Of a stretch of 64,000 nt of DNA, positions 22,801 through 32,379 are shown piece after piece (position 1 is the first letter of the stretch; each line of letters begins with the position of its first letter). Under the pieces are notes generated by a model. That model made no database searches. It was not told the origin of the DNA and was given only the letters and a program-made list of their open reading frames with translations. The stretch is from positions 320,501-384,500 of the forward strand of contig JADLSH010000395.1 of assembly GCA_016169945.1 (NCBI GenBank), given 5' to 3'. The translations under genes and the position numbers were made by a program. This DNA is from Trachythela sp. YZ-2020 (lineage: Eukaryota; Cnidaria; Anthozoa; Malacalcyonacea; Clavulariidae).

Positions 22801-24984
22801 TGGTTACTTTTTAAAATGTTGAAAAATTGTGGATAATCCCTAATTTATTGATTATCTGACCATACATCAAGAACCCCAGAATCTGTACGGCACCATAATG
22901 CACTAGTCAATTGAAAACCCACCACCACGCTCAAGCATATGTGGGGTTTTAACATGATTTTGCAGGGGGAAATAGAGAGTTTTAACAAGCGTTGCTATTC
23001 TGCTCTCCGGGGTTTTAACACTGACACAAAGGCTAGGCTCAAATTCTGGGAATTAACTCTTGCATAGCCTGATATTTAATGTACGACTTTCTTCTGTGTC
23101 AGTTTCCGGTGACTTACAGCACATTTTGATATTAATAATGGTTGATCAGAACACTAGATGGAAAGCTAGACTTTGGAAAGCTGGGTAATTTAACAAATGG
23201 ACAAAATTTGAGGCCGGGATTGTTAAAATATCCCTGCATATTCTCGGGGAGTCAGGGTTTCAAGTGACTAGTGCATAATAGTGTATAGAAGATAGAAATG
23301 TATTAATATATGGTTTGATGGAGCCAATTGGTTGTCAAGACATTATGTAAACCATAAATCTGTTTGTAAATCTTGATTGATGTCTTACAAACAGCTCTTC
23401 CTTTTAAGGTTTGGGCTCTAGAGCAATATTGGTTGCAATCCTTCATGGATCAGCTGCTGCAAATTTCAACTTCTGGGTTTCCGCGTCACTACAAAATTAT
23501 AAACAGATACTGTAGATCTCTATAAAAACACTGCTTTTATCCATTATTACATTTTTCGTTAAACTACAATCTATATTTCTTACCTGGTTGTTAGGAGTTG
23601 CTTCGTGTTTGAAATATAATTGTCAAGAAGCAAGGCCAGCAGGCGCTAGCTACTAATTCTTTGTCCGTCTTGACTTTTAGCTCGTCTTTTAACTGTTGCC
23701 ATCGCATAAATTGCTCCTGATAAAGACATATCTTTGTCGCATCCCTTCCCGCTAAATATTTTTTTCGTTTGGCCTTTTTATCTATCTTCGTTGGATACAA
23801 CACTAATTCCCTCAATTTCGCCGCTAACAACATTTCGGGATGGCTCTCACCTTCCTCCATGTTGTTTTTTGAATACATAATCACATGCGAAATGCGCGAA
23901 ATGCGCGAAATGCGCATGCGTTATTCAATTAAAATTCCAATGGTGAGGGCCTTCACATAATGCGCTGAAAAGATGCGCAGAACAGACTTTACTTCCCCTT
24001 TAAAATAATATAGAATAAAAAGTCTCAAAAACGACGTCATTTCAAAAACAAGTGCAAAGTATAAATATACTGTTCAAAAAGACGTTAAAAAGTTTATGAA
24101 AATTTCGAAACGTTTTCTGAGACGTCTAAGGTTGAATTTCACAGTAAATCAAAGCTAAAAGAGTACATAAAAGCACACCTACTTTATATAGTTGGGCAAT
24201 TGATAATTTTATAGTTGAAGGCACAATATTTTACCATTTTGTACAGATTAAAATGAAAGAAATTTGCAGAATTATGTGTTGTCATTACAGGAAAACAAGA
24301 ACGAGGAACACGTGTGTATATTATAGGTGCAGGATGGGGAGAAATGAGACAGAATAGTCGCCTCGTTAAACAGGTCCAAATTGAACTTAAGCTCTGCGAG
24401 CGACTTCATTCACACTGGATTTAAAAATGTAACTTTCAAATATGGGGGTATATTCAAAACGATGAACACGCTGTCTTCCATAATCGACAAGTAGTTAAAT
24501 AGCTTTCCACATGCAGGACATTGAATTGAGAACACAGAACTGATATATTTGTTTGTTTGGTGTAGATACAATAATACAACTCATTCCTACAACTTAAAAA
24601 ATTGCTTGTGTTGTTCAAAAAAATATATAAATGCACTTCGATAAAAAGATAAACTTGATTGAAGGTGTACTAAGTAAATAAGATAAAACCTCTGAACTAC
24701 AAGCAATTGTTGCTCTGCATTATGGTTGTATTGTATGGTCGACACGTGCACTTATTCTTTAGTTCTGATGAAAAAAACGACGAATTTCAAATTTTCAATT
24801 CTTATACAAATCACCCGACCGCGATTTGTTGTAACTATAGTTTGCATATAGATTGATCCATTTCTCAGCACGGCCGCATGTGTTTAAACGCCATGTACTA
24901 ATGACTGCAGTACAATGAGTGTCAGTACTTACCCACAACCAGCGAGGTAATGATCAATGCCAATAAAACAATTATCTTAGCCAT
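13573..24984 (-). CDS. Three-domain Ly6/uPAR secreted, GPI-anchored protein
   Basis: Four exons join with consistent phase-1 junctions: 24984-24933, 19328-19053, 16399-16148 and 13895-13573. They give a frame of about 300 residues with no stop. The protein has a signal peptide, three Ly6/uPAR (three-finger) domains and a hydrophobic C-terminus with the features of a GPI-attachment signal (about ANALVNYLLAGIAAIIMKLH). Each domain has the opening C-Y-x-C and the closing CC-x-x-D/N-x-CN of the family. Donors are GTAAGTAC, GTAGAA and GTAAGTAT; acceptors are pyrimidine-rich. The exon lengths 276 and 252 are multiples of three, so either middle domain could be skipped without a frame change. The ligand and biological role cannot be told from sequence; relatives act as receptors, toxin-like modulators or adhesion proteins. 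The introns of 5.6, 2.6 and 2.2 kb hold several mobile elements. Confidence 0.82.
15029..15265. repeat. Possible short MITE
   Basis: GGTGGGTTTCA at 15032-15042 is matched by TGAAACCCACC at 15252-15262, with ATAT-like sequence outside both ends. Inner sequence is poorly matched. It lies in intron 3 of the Ly6-type gene. Confidence 0.35.
15545..16020 (+). repeat. Tandem repeat array, unit about 19-20 bp
   Basis: About 20 degenerate copies of AGAAATTAAAGAACAGGCTC. The array is interrupted by a 116-bp foldback at 15629-15744. It lies in intron 3 of the Ly6-type gene and is not coding. Confidence 0.8.
15629..15744. mobile_element. Foldback MITE inserted in the tandem array
   Basis: The ends are GGGGCCGGTTGTACGAAAGC and its near reverse complement GGCTTCGTACAACCGGCTCC. 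The interior has TTTAACTTAAACG. It splits the 19-bp array, so it inserted after the array formed. No clear target duplication was found. Confidence 0.65.
16021..16086. repeat. Double palindrome hairpin
   Basis: AGAGGTGTGTTTAACACACC at the left is mirrored at 16065-16086, and each arm is itself a palindrome (GGTGTGTTTAACACACC). Related GGTGTGTTT units occur near 38400 and 38860, so this is a dispersed motif. Confidence 0.6.
16148..16399 (-). CDS. Ly6/uPAR gene exon 3: second LU domain
   Basis: Exon of 252 bases between acceptor TCTCTTAACAG and donor GTAAGTAT. It encodes GSEQHKCYKCSG to HCCSENKCNFEG with ten cysteines in LU spacing. Confidence 0.85.
17601..18699. mobile_element. 1.1-kb TTAA-flanked element with a leftover first exon
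   Basis: GGTTACTCCACATGATGAAA at the left is mirrored by TTTCATCATATGGAGTAACC at the right, and TTAA lies at both outer edges, a target typical of piggyBac and Kolobok elements. Inside, at 18335-18424 on the + strand, a short frame begins MPAKRKCRESKANKEQAK and ends at a GTATGT donor, as in the first exon of a transposase with a nuclear localisation signal. The rest of the coding region is missing, so it is an internally deleted, non-autonomous copy. It lies in intron 2 of the Ly6-type gene. Confidence 0.6.
18335..18424 (+). pseudogene. Residual transposase first exon
   Basis: A 30-residue Lys/Arg-rich start followed by a consensus donor (GTATGT). It is not followed by any recognisable coding exon before the terminal repeat of its host element. 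Confidence 0.4.
19053..19328 (-). CDS. Ly6/uPAR gene exon 2: first LU domain
   Basis: Exon of 276 bases after acceptor TTCTATTTAG. It encodes GSRSLHCYHCNG to HHCCSNDYCNSS. The exon completes the glycine codon split by intron 1. Confidence 0.85.
20698..21195 (+). pseudogene. Cysteine-rich (CXC-like) N-terminal protein of the transposon
   Basis: A frame with ATG candidates at 20698 and 20749 runs into CSCHGMCLREKGRNACPCKE, resembling the CXC motif of tesmin/TSO1-like domains that occurs in several cnidarian transposons. The family pattern continues in another frame after about 20905, so one base has been gained or lost. A second frame from 20995 begins MDSPEPSAKRARGR, is Glu/Lys-rich and reaches a possible donor at about 21187. 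Confidence 0.45.
21780..22200 (+). pseudogene. P2X7-like C-terminal domain of the transposon
   Basis: In shifting + frames the order MEHPRNNEHFRHSAYR, a short Trp/Gly region, then PSRCVIAIRARYPSPNGVYT appears. This matches the cysteine-rich cytoplasmic domain of P2X7 receptors (RHxAYRxF ... PSCxxxxIRxxFP), a domain also found in proteins of some animal DNA transposons. At least two frame changes are needed, so it is not functional. Confidence 0.5.
22201..23580. other. Transposon interior without recognised genes
   Basis: AT-rich sequence between the P2X7-like region and the right-end exon. TTAACCAATTAGCTGGCAATG-type sequence occurs twice (around 22545 and 22685) as an imperfect direct repeat. 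A C12 run lies at about 22767-22778. Confidence 0.45.
23583..23860 (-). pseudogene. Right-end first exon of the TTAA transposon
   Basis: From an ATG near 23860 the minus strand reads MEEGESHPEMLLAAKLREL, then a Lys-rich stretch and FMRWQQLKDELKVKTDKEL. A W-x-x-LK-x-x-L-x-x-x-x-D-x-E segment followed by a Leu-rich helix is common in cnidarian transposon proteins. After about 23650 the pattern goes on in another frame to a GTAAGA donor at about 23582. No downstream exon was recognised. Confidence 0.4.
24004..24280 (+). repeat. Dispersed repeat, copy 1
   Basis: This segment, together with 20440-20502, is similar over about 300 bp to 38460-38760. Shared pieces include AAAGAGTACAT, ACCTACTTTATAT and GTTGGGCAATTGATAATTTT. 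The transposon at 20507-23999 sits inside this copy only. Confidence 0.7.
24933..24984 (-). CDS. Ly6/uPAR gene exon 1: signal peptide
   Basis: ATG at 24984 opens MAKIIVLLALIITSLVV and then a split glycine codon at a GTAAGTAC donor. It is a typical signal peptide exon, and its phase fits exon 2. No other ATG-led hydrophobic exon was seen closer to exon 2. Confidence 0.8.
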
Positions 24985-25105
24985 AATTGCTTCTTTCTCA
25001 TCCTAAAGAAAATTTATTGCAAACACTAGTTAATACGATACTGTGCATGATAAGCATGCAACTTTTTGCGCCCGTTTTCCATATTCCGTTTTTGAGTAGC
25101 ACCTT

Positions 25106-25200
25106 TCTATCAATATTCACTTAAAATTGCAAGTGACACTTAATAACAAGGTATGAAATTATAAGGTTCTTTATATCAAAATCAAGCAAACACTGCGCAC
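25106..25200 (+). repeat. Imperfect direct repeat, copy 1
   Basis: TCACTTAAAATTGCAAGTG, AACAAGGTATGAAAT and ATCAAGCAAACA are echoed in the same order at about 26757-26855. It probably belongs to a dispersed AT-rich element upstream of the Ly6-type gene. Confidence 0.55.
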
Positions 25201-25825
25201 GTTGCCGTAAGGTAAGCTTAAGAAAGAAGTAACCTTTACCGTTGCCTTTATATATGAATACATTTCTTTGATATTTTGTATTCTTGACTTTAAGACTATA
25301 TAAACGTTTTGGCTTAAGTGCTATCACATCTGCGTTACAGGTGATTCCAATTCTTCCAATATGCGATGTTGCAGTGATAACAGTATCGCCATGCATGCAC
25401 TGCCGTAAATATAAGCCGTCGGGTGTTTCAACTTTATATAATTATAGTAAATACTGCATGTTTTGGCGTAGCTCGTTAGTCTCGTTTTTTGTGACGTTGG
25501 ACTGTTTAACAATTAGACGGCTAGGAAGTATATTGATGGACATGCAGTTTGCCAACGCGGCACCGTCATTGAAAACATTCTCATTTAAAATAACATTTTA
25601 TTCATGCAAGAAAATGGCGCTGTCAGATTATACAAATAATGAATGTTTATGTATGAGTGCATTGGTAAAATTATTTTCATGAGGTGAAATATGGAATTCT
25701 GTATTTTCCATTTTCCATCCACAGCCGACACCAAAATAGATCAACGTCTTTGAAAGATTTATTGAATTCGAATTCAATACAAAACAAATACATACCTGAG
25801 TTACATGGATAATGTTCAAAATTGA

Positions 25826-26035
25826 TGGCTGGACATTTGCCGAAAGACACTTTGCCAAAAGACATTTAACCGAAAAACATTTTGCCGAATGGACAATTCG
25901 CGGACGGACATTTTGCCGAATGGACAATTCGCCGACGGACATTTTGCCGAATGGACAATTTAACGAAGGGACAAGTCTCCAAAAACGATTCATATGTTTT
26001 TGAGCTTTTGGCAGTTTGCCTAAGAGACAAGTAGT
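25826..26035 (+). repeat. Tandem repeat GGACATTTTGCCGAAT
   Basis: About ten degenerate copies of a 15-17-bp unit (GGACATTTTGCCGAAT / GGACAATTCGCCGAC). The unit has few stops on either strand, which explains the overlapping open frames here; none looks like a gene. Confidence 0.75.
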
Positions 26036-26058
26036 TAACAAACAGACTGTATAATAAC

Positions 26059-26235
26059 ATGAATGTTAAGAAAAATATTTATTATGATATAAAGCAAGCG
26101 CTTGCCCGCATTCCTCTTCCGCCACCAAAAAAGACGCACCAGTTGGTGAATCAGAGACTGAAAGACATTGTTAGTGACATTGACATTTACGAGAATATGA
26201 TAACTTTCTTACGGGCTATTGCTCACAATCTCTAG
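26059..26235 (+). pseudogene. 58-residue frame resembling a MULE transposase C-terminus
   Basis: ATG at 26059 opens a frame ending FLRAIAHNL and a stop. The pattern ALARIPLPPPKK ... Y-x-x-x-x-x-FLRAIAHN recalls the end of FLYWCH/MULE-type transposases from animals. It follows directly after the GCCGAAT array. With no upstream catalytic region in view it is probably a fragment. Confidence 0.33.
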
Positions 26236-26239
26236 TAGG

Positions 26240-28140
26240 CATCTCAGTTTATTACATTACTTACTATTGACAGCCAAAGAAACTATATAATATAACTTAT
26301 ATATTATATAACTTATCTCATTAATGATTTTTTACATTTTAAACAAATATAAGCATTTTGTTCAATGCAATACAATCTACTTGCAAAACTCGCTTAAAGA
26401 CGCCTCGTAAAGTTGAAATTTTCGATCAAATTTACCTTTAGTTTATGGTAAGAGGGCAGAGTAAATTTTGGCAGAACTGAACAACGGCAGCACTAAATCA
26501 TAAATAGTACAATCGAGTAAAACTAAGATCCACTGCTTGTAAACGCCTTTTGTTTTTTAATTGTTTAGTATAATGCCTGCAAATATAAAGAAAAAGACAT
26601 ACCAATTAACTTTGACCTCTCCAATGCAATCAGCGATATTTTTCTCTGTTCTAGCTCGACAGTATAATTTTTCACCTGACTATACCGTCGTTGGTGTTGT
26701 TTGATATGTTGATCAAAAGATATTTGCGTGACAGTTTCCAATCTGGTATTTTAAAATGTAATCAATGTTCACTTAAATTACAAGTGGCCACTTACCAACA
26801 AGATATGAAATTCTAAGATTCTTTATTATTTAAATCAAGCTAATATTGCGGTGTCGATTGATAGGCTTAAAAATTACCTTATATATGCATGTAACCACTG
26901 CCACCCACTACATACATCTGCGGTCCCAGTACTAGTCGAGTACCAACCATGCTCATTAGTGGTCAAAAATGTATTATTCTTGAATTTTATCATCATTACA
27001 AAACATTGGAGACAAAAGGGCCTCCGCATGTCTATGTATTCACTTATTCTATAGTCGATCAAGACAAGGTCTGGAATCTCGGCCAAAGTCTTTGTTCTAT
27101 CTTCTTGTTCATGTTTATGCAAACTTGTGCACGGTGAAGATACTGATTTTTTGGCATAATGAAGCAATCATCCAATGGCATCGTCTTGTCAAATCCCTCA
27201 ACCGTACTGTTACAATATTAATAAGTTCAAAAAACTGTGCACGGCGAAGCCGTCTCAACATAAAAACCTTAGCTCATTATAGAGGCTTTGAAGTTTGCCG
27301 AATTTCCTGACTAAATCTCTATTGACTTTGCTTATTCTGACCTTTCTAAAGACCGCCAGTATAACAGTATCATCTTTGTTCTATGATTAGTGATTGCGTT
27401 GCCATTGACCGACCTGACGAAATGGCAACTATACACGTCCTTAAATGTCAATGGCTTCCCTGAAGTAATGGCCATGTGTTCGCGAGATTTCTAATTTAGA
27501 TGTGTTAAGTTTAGAAAATTACTTTATGTTTATTTAAATTACAAACAAGCCGCTCTATTAAACGTTAGTTGCGGGGCTTGAGCTATTAAGATACAGAATT
27601 ACAGAATAATAATGTGATCCGCGTAAATTTGATCGTGAGCATAAGCGAAACTCTAAATACTGACAGACACACAAACCAATCCAATTAATCATCAAAACTG
27701 GAGGTAAAACGGCCCTGGAATCGTGCAAAACTAAAAATATAGCTCAGTGCTATGATCGTAGCCCTGATCCATTACAGGAATCCCTCATAGGAAATCGAAT
27801 ATTTGAAGAATTTATAAGGAATTTAGTTTGAATATTAGTGATCCGACGCCTTGAAATTATTAAAACAAATATCGACAGGTAAAAATCAGCCAATTTGGAT
27901 GACCTTTTTATAAAATATATTGTTAAAAAATGCAGCCCTCTTAGGAGCAGGAGGTGAGAGACTTCGATGATCACTTAGGCTCTCTGGCAGGAAATGAACC
28001 ACCACAATCAGTTGCACCGAAAATCAGTTGCACCGACACGTTAGTCAATCTTGGTAAATGATAGCTGCATGCATTGACTGCATGCCAAAGTTCAGTCTCT
28101 TTTGTCGCATTAGACCCAGGTGCGTACCAAAAGTGGTGAT
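26240..28140. other. Intergenic, repeats only
   Basis: AT-rich sequence with the second copy of the 95-bp repeat (about 26757-26855) and a tRNA-like 3' piece on the minus strand at 27976-27999 (GGTTCATTTCCTGCCAGAGA). No exon could be supported. Confidence 0.45.
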
Positions 28141-28774
28141 ACAACGTGTTTATAGATTTTAGAAAGGTCTTCGACCTTGTTGACAATAGGATCCTACTAA
28201 TTAAACTTGCTAAATTGAACATTAATAAAAGCTTCCGGTTATGGATAAAGAGTTTTCTATCAGAAAGATCCCAGCAAGTAAATCTACAAGATACTTTATC
28301 AACATGTATGCCTTGTCCAGCCGGGGTCCCTCAAGGGTCATGCAGTATTATCTCCAATCCTTAAAGTATTTGTTAATGATCTTGAAGACTCTGTGCCCGA
28401 CTATGTCACCACGTGTAAATATGCCGACGATTCTACCCAAGATGAATTAATATCTACGGAATCACAAAGTAATATGCAAGAGGTAATAAACCCAGTATGA
28501 AAATGGGCTGATGATAATAAAATGAAATTGTACGCGAAGAAAACCAAGGGTATGTGGATATGTTTCCGTAAAACGATCCCAGAACCTCCTAAACTAACAA
28601 TAGGGACTAGTGAAATTGAGAGAGTTGAAAATTTTAAACTGCTAGGTGTTTGGCAACAAAATAACTTCAAATGAAACAAGCATGTTTTCGATATTGTGCG
28701 CAATGCTAGCAAGAAACTCTTCCATCCGAGGGAATGCAGGCGATCAAAGCTGCGGTAGAAATCGGATTCACAAC
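28141..28774 (+). pseudogene. LINE reverse transcriptase, left part
   Basis: Frames read FIDFRKVFDLVDNRILL (motif A region), GVPQGS (motif 2a/B), then KYADDSTQDEL (the catalytic YADD box) and FKLLGVW. Several stops and a frameshift after GVPQGS are present. Non-LTR retrotransposon of CR1/L2/Jockey-like type. The frame is cut at the TTA at 28775-28777 by the Harbinger element and continues at 31842. Confidence 0.7.
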
Positions 28775-28948
28775 TTAAGGCCTGTTTACATGTAGTTAGG
28801 GTGACCCTATCAAGAGGGTTACCCTAGCAAGCGGGTCAGAAAATAGTGAGCGTTTACATGAGGTAGGGTAACCCTACTGCTAGGGCTATGTTGCCCGGTG
28901 GGGTAACCCTAACTATGCTTGGTCGCTAAGCCGTCTGTATTAGAAAAA

Positions 28949-30003
28949 TGGCGCCGTTGTATAATGCTATGTCTTGGGCCTTTGCTTGCTTCATTTCAAT
29001 GCTGTGGTCTGTTACTTTCTGTGCTATTGTACCAGAGAAGACTGCAGCAGCAATTAGCAGTTCAAGCAGTAAATGAGCACAATACTGCTTTAGTTTCTCT
29101 GAGACATGTGGGAAGAAGAATTGTTAGACGTTGTCGAAGATTTTGGCGTATTCCTGGTAGAACAGAGCAATGGTAGATTAATCTCCTTCACGAAGTTTTA
29201 CCTGTGTCAGAGTGGAAGAAAAATCTAAGAATGGAGAAGCAGGTTTTATTAAATTAGCGGACGAATTGCGACCTTACTTGGATCCAGGTATAGGAGGACC
29301 TCGAGACGATGTTATAATTGTGGAAAAACAATTGGCAATTACATTGTACTTTTGAAAAGATCAAGGATCTCTCCCCATGACTGCAAATGCATTCGGTGTT
29401 GCCATTTGGACTGTCTCAGTTGTTGTACGGAAGGTTTGCCATGTATTGAGGAGCTATATATATTAAACTCCATTCATCAGAGCAAGATATGAGGCAATAA
29501 ATTAAGCAAATGGAAAAGATATATGGTTTTCCACAAGTGTTTGGTTGTGTGGATGGTACACACATTCCCATTGCACAGCCCTCAGAAAATCCGCACGACT
29601 ATTTCAGCTACAAAATGAAGTATATAATAAATGTACAAGCTGTATGCAACTGGAAAGGCATATTTCTGAATGTCGATGCTCGCTGGCCAGGCAGTGTCCA
29701 TGGTGGCCGTGTTTTGCAAACTCGAGAATAACTGCACTCCTTAAGAACAGCAATTACCAATGGTTTACAGAGAGTTTTTCACCGGTTATGACAAGACTCT
29801 GCATACTTCTTGCTACCATACTGCGTGAAGGTGTACCCCTGTCTACAATCGAACGAGGAGGTTATATATATTTAACAATATGCTGCGCAGTGCACGGAAT
29901 CCGGTGGAATGTGCTTTTGGACGTCTGAAAACCCGATGGCAGATATTAAATAAAAGGATTAACATGCAATTGACATTTATACCAAAAATAGTCTACACCA
30001 CTT
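28949..30003 (+). pseudogene. HARBI1-type transposase, broken
   Basis: A helical N-terminal part (RRIVRRCRRFWRIPGRTEQW) is followed, after several frame changes, by [19 protein letters not shown], which holds the first catalytic Asp. [17 protein letters not shown] follows, where the second catalytic Asp expected after SVH is Gly. NPVECAFGRLKTRW then carries the catalytic Glu. So the DDE triad is damaged as well as the frame, and this copy cannot transpose itself. Confidence 0.78.
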
Positions 30004-30146
30004 AGTGAGCACAGGTTCGAAATATCATAACAAAGATGTACCGAGAACATATTCCCCATTAGTTTCTCTGGGACTTGTTATTTATTTGAATTTCCTTTTA
30101 ACAGATTCTAATTGTTAGGTTCGACACGTAGTATAAATACTATTAG

Positions 30147-30299
30147 CAGTAGCGTAGCCAGCCCGCCGATTTAGTCCCGCTATGCAAATTTGTTCGTGTT
30201 CATTGACTGTGAAAACAATCAATTTCTAAAGAAATGAATAATGATAATGATTTGAAATTTGCATAGCGGACCAAATCGGCGTGGCTGGCTAGGCCACTG
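30147..30299. mobile_element. hAT-type MITE, 153 bp, nested in the Harbinger element
   Basis: CAGTAGCGTAGCCAGCC at the left is mirrored by GGCTGGCTAGGCCACTG at the right, and the inverted repeats extend inward to ATGCAAATTT. The flanks are ACTATTAG (30139-30146) and TCTATTAG (30300-30307), an 8-bp duplication with one mismatch, as expected for hAT elements. Confidence 0.8.
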
Positions 30300-30729
30300 T
30301 CTATTAGGTGGAATACAAAATTTACCAACTCCGTAAGCATACTTTGTGTTGAAAGGAAATACCTAAAAAATAAAGTGTGATTTATATGATACACAAGCTC
30401 ACTTGAAAATTTAAAGTTCAGAAAAAGCACGATTCAACAGCAACAAATGCCAATTATTACAAACTTGTCATTTTTTGGTAGAAGGTGAGACTTGGGAACT
30501 GTTCAGTAGTTGACATGCACATGTAAAAAGGCACTTAAAAAATGTGAAAAAGCGCATGTAAATGCACACGCCGCGGTTGAAAAATATTTTCTTAGTAAGA
30601 ATAAACAAAAGCTTGTTGTATATATGTCATAACTTTAAATTTCCATATAACCAATACTTTTAAATTATACCCTTTACCCTTATAAATAATAATTATATAT
30701 AATTATAAAAGCTTCTGTTTGCTGAATGA

Positions 30730-31569
30730 GCCAATGCCATTGCTAGCATCTGCATTCATGATGCTATTCCTTCACCAAGCGAGGACAGACAATTCGTAAT
30801 TTTGGTAATCGAAGTGTCCAAGGTTTGGTTCGACCTATCAAATGCATCCACCATTTTCCGTTTTAAGAGTGCATAATTTTTTCCTTGTTTAAGGAGAAGA
30901 TGGTCTCTTTGTGCTTGCGACAACCCCTTCTCCATATTATGCTTTCCCTTGTTATCGACAAGTTTGGGAATTTTTTATACATTTACCAGTGCTTTACAGG
31001 TGTTCTTCTCCAAAGCATTTATTTCATTTTCTAAAGCATAGAAGTTTTAATTAACAATGAAGCCTTATTTGTTTAAAATACCTTATTGCAAACTATACAT
31101 GGACAGGAGAGGGACACTGAAAGAAAATGGGTGGGCAATTTTTCAGGGTTGAGCCATTAGAATATTTTGCCAAAAAGTGTTTCTCCTTAGCGCCTTCACC
31201 CATAAATAATGACCGCTCCTTTCACTGCAACTTCAGATTGAGATCATGAGATTCACTGTAAAACCAAACGTACTGTAAGAGAGCAGAAATAGCATGATTT
31301 TGCAGACCTAACCTTCATTTAATCGTTCTTCTATTGCCAGTCCTGAGTCATCTAAATTATTGCCAATGTTGACCACATCGATATGGGTCCTCTTTTTCTT
31401 TGACTTCGTTCTCTTCTGTACGATCAATTCCAAAAGGCAAGGGAGTCGTTGCCGGAGATCCACCCCAAATATCGGTCAACAAATCGTAATTCTCCCGAAC
31501 AATTTTACCGCTACCACTTCGTGTGCCTTTGTTACCGGCAGGCCGATATGTATAATCATGCGACGCCAT
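30730..31569 (-). pseudogene. Second Harbinger protein, broken
   Basis: ATG at 31569 opens MASHDYTYRPAGNKGTRSG and a charged exon to about 31360. A further minus-strand piece at about 30970-30730 reads a Lys-rich helix and SITKITNCLSSLGEG, with an in-frame TGA at 30756-30758. Position and orientation match the accessory DNA-binding (Myb/SANT-like) protein of Harbinger elements, but I could not see the Myb repeat clearly. Confidence 0.5.
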
Positions 31570-31841
31570 CCTGGTTTGTCTAGCAGTCACAGTAGGACGT
31601 ATAAAACATGACCCGCTTGGTAGGTACTGTAACCCTACCTGACGCGTTTGCATTGCTTATGTGAACAAAAAGATAGCCCTGCTGCTACGGTTACCCTATC
31701 TGTTTCATAGGGTAACCCTACTCCTAGGGTAACCCTAGCGCATGTAAACGCAACCTATAAAACACATTAGACTAGAGTAACCCGCTTGCTAGGGCGACCC
31801 TTCTTCTAGGGTCACCCTACCTCCATGTAAACAGGCCCTTA

Positions 31842-32330
31842 TATTTCGAAAATAAGACCGATATTGGAATATGCATCACCAGTTTGGTGCGGTCTCCCTA
31901 AATACTTAAAGAAAGAAATAGAGCAGGTGCAAGACAAGAATCATGAGGATAATTGGCCTCCCCAAGGACCATCTTCCATCACTTAGTGAAAGAAGAAACG
32001 AAGCCCCTAAGAAAGAATTCTGGAGATATAAGCAGACGATAAACACCCATGCAACAAATTTTTACCTATGTCTAAAACAGATAATTACAATCTTAGGAAT
32101 AATAAACAAAGCGTAATAATAGCGGGGACAGATAGGCATAAGAACTCGTTTATTCCAAGAGCATGTCGCAATGTATATAATATGTAGGTTTGAAATATTT
32201 TGAATTAGTCATAGTTATATCTTTTAAATTTATTTATATATTTTTAAATATGAATACCGCTTGTATAGATGTAAATCCATTGTATTTTTAAACCTAATAT
32301 GGATCAAATGAAGTATTATTATACACTTTC
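31842..32330 (+). pseudogene. LINE reverse transcriptase, right part
   Basis: Directly after the Harbinger duplication the frame reads IRPILEYASPVWCGLPKYLK, the conserved post-RT segment (ILEYASxVW) of the same LINE type as 28141-28774. It decays soon after, and the 3' end is not sharp. Confidence 0.65.
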
Positions 32331-32379
32331 TTACAGGATGATTAAGTACAAAAGAAGGAATACATCCTTAACATCGATC

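Larger units (their letters stand above)
20507..23999. mobile_element. 3.5-kb TTAA-flanked DNA transposon with decayed genes
   Basis: The terminal repeats are AGTGGAAGTCAAGTC at the left and, read inward from the right end, AGGGGAAGTAAAGTC; both continue into TGTTCTGCGCATC-like sequence. TTAA lies at 20503-20506 and 24000-24003. The surrounding sequence without the insert is present again near 38460-38760, which confirms the ends. Inside are a cysteine-rich protein start (+), a domain resembling the C-terminal domain of P2X7-like proteins (+), and a minus-strand first exon near the right end. The TTAA target and the end sequence suggest a Kolobok-like element; a transposase catalytic core was not recognised. 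It is inserted in intron 1 of the Ly6-type gene. Confidence 0.68.
28778..31838. mobile_element. PIF/Harbinger DNA transposon, 3.06 kb, nested in a LINE
   Basis: The terminal repeats are AGGCCTGTTTACATG and CATGTAAACAGGCCC. TTA is duplicated at 28775-28777 and 31839-31841. Subterminal regions on both sides hold many copies of the near-palindrome AGGGTNACCCTA. It carries the two genes typical of the superfamily, facing each other: a HARBI1-type transposase (+) and a second protein (-). Both are broken. The interrupted LINE frame is continuous across the insertion site. Confidence 0.88.

Noticed and set aside
25628..26060. Overlapping coding frames through the GCCGAAT repeats
   Set aside because: They come from a stop-poor tandem unit and have no non-repetitive domain.
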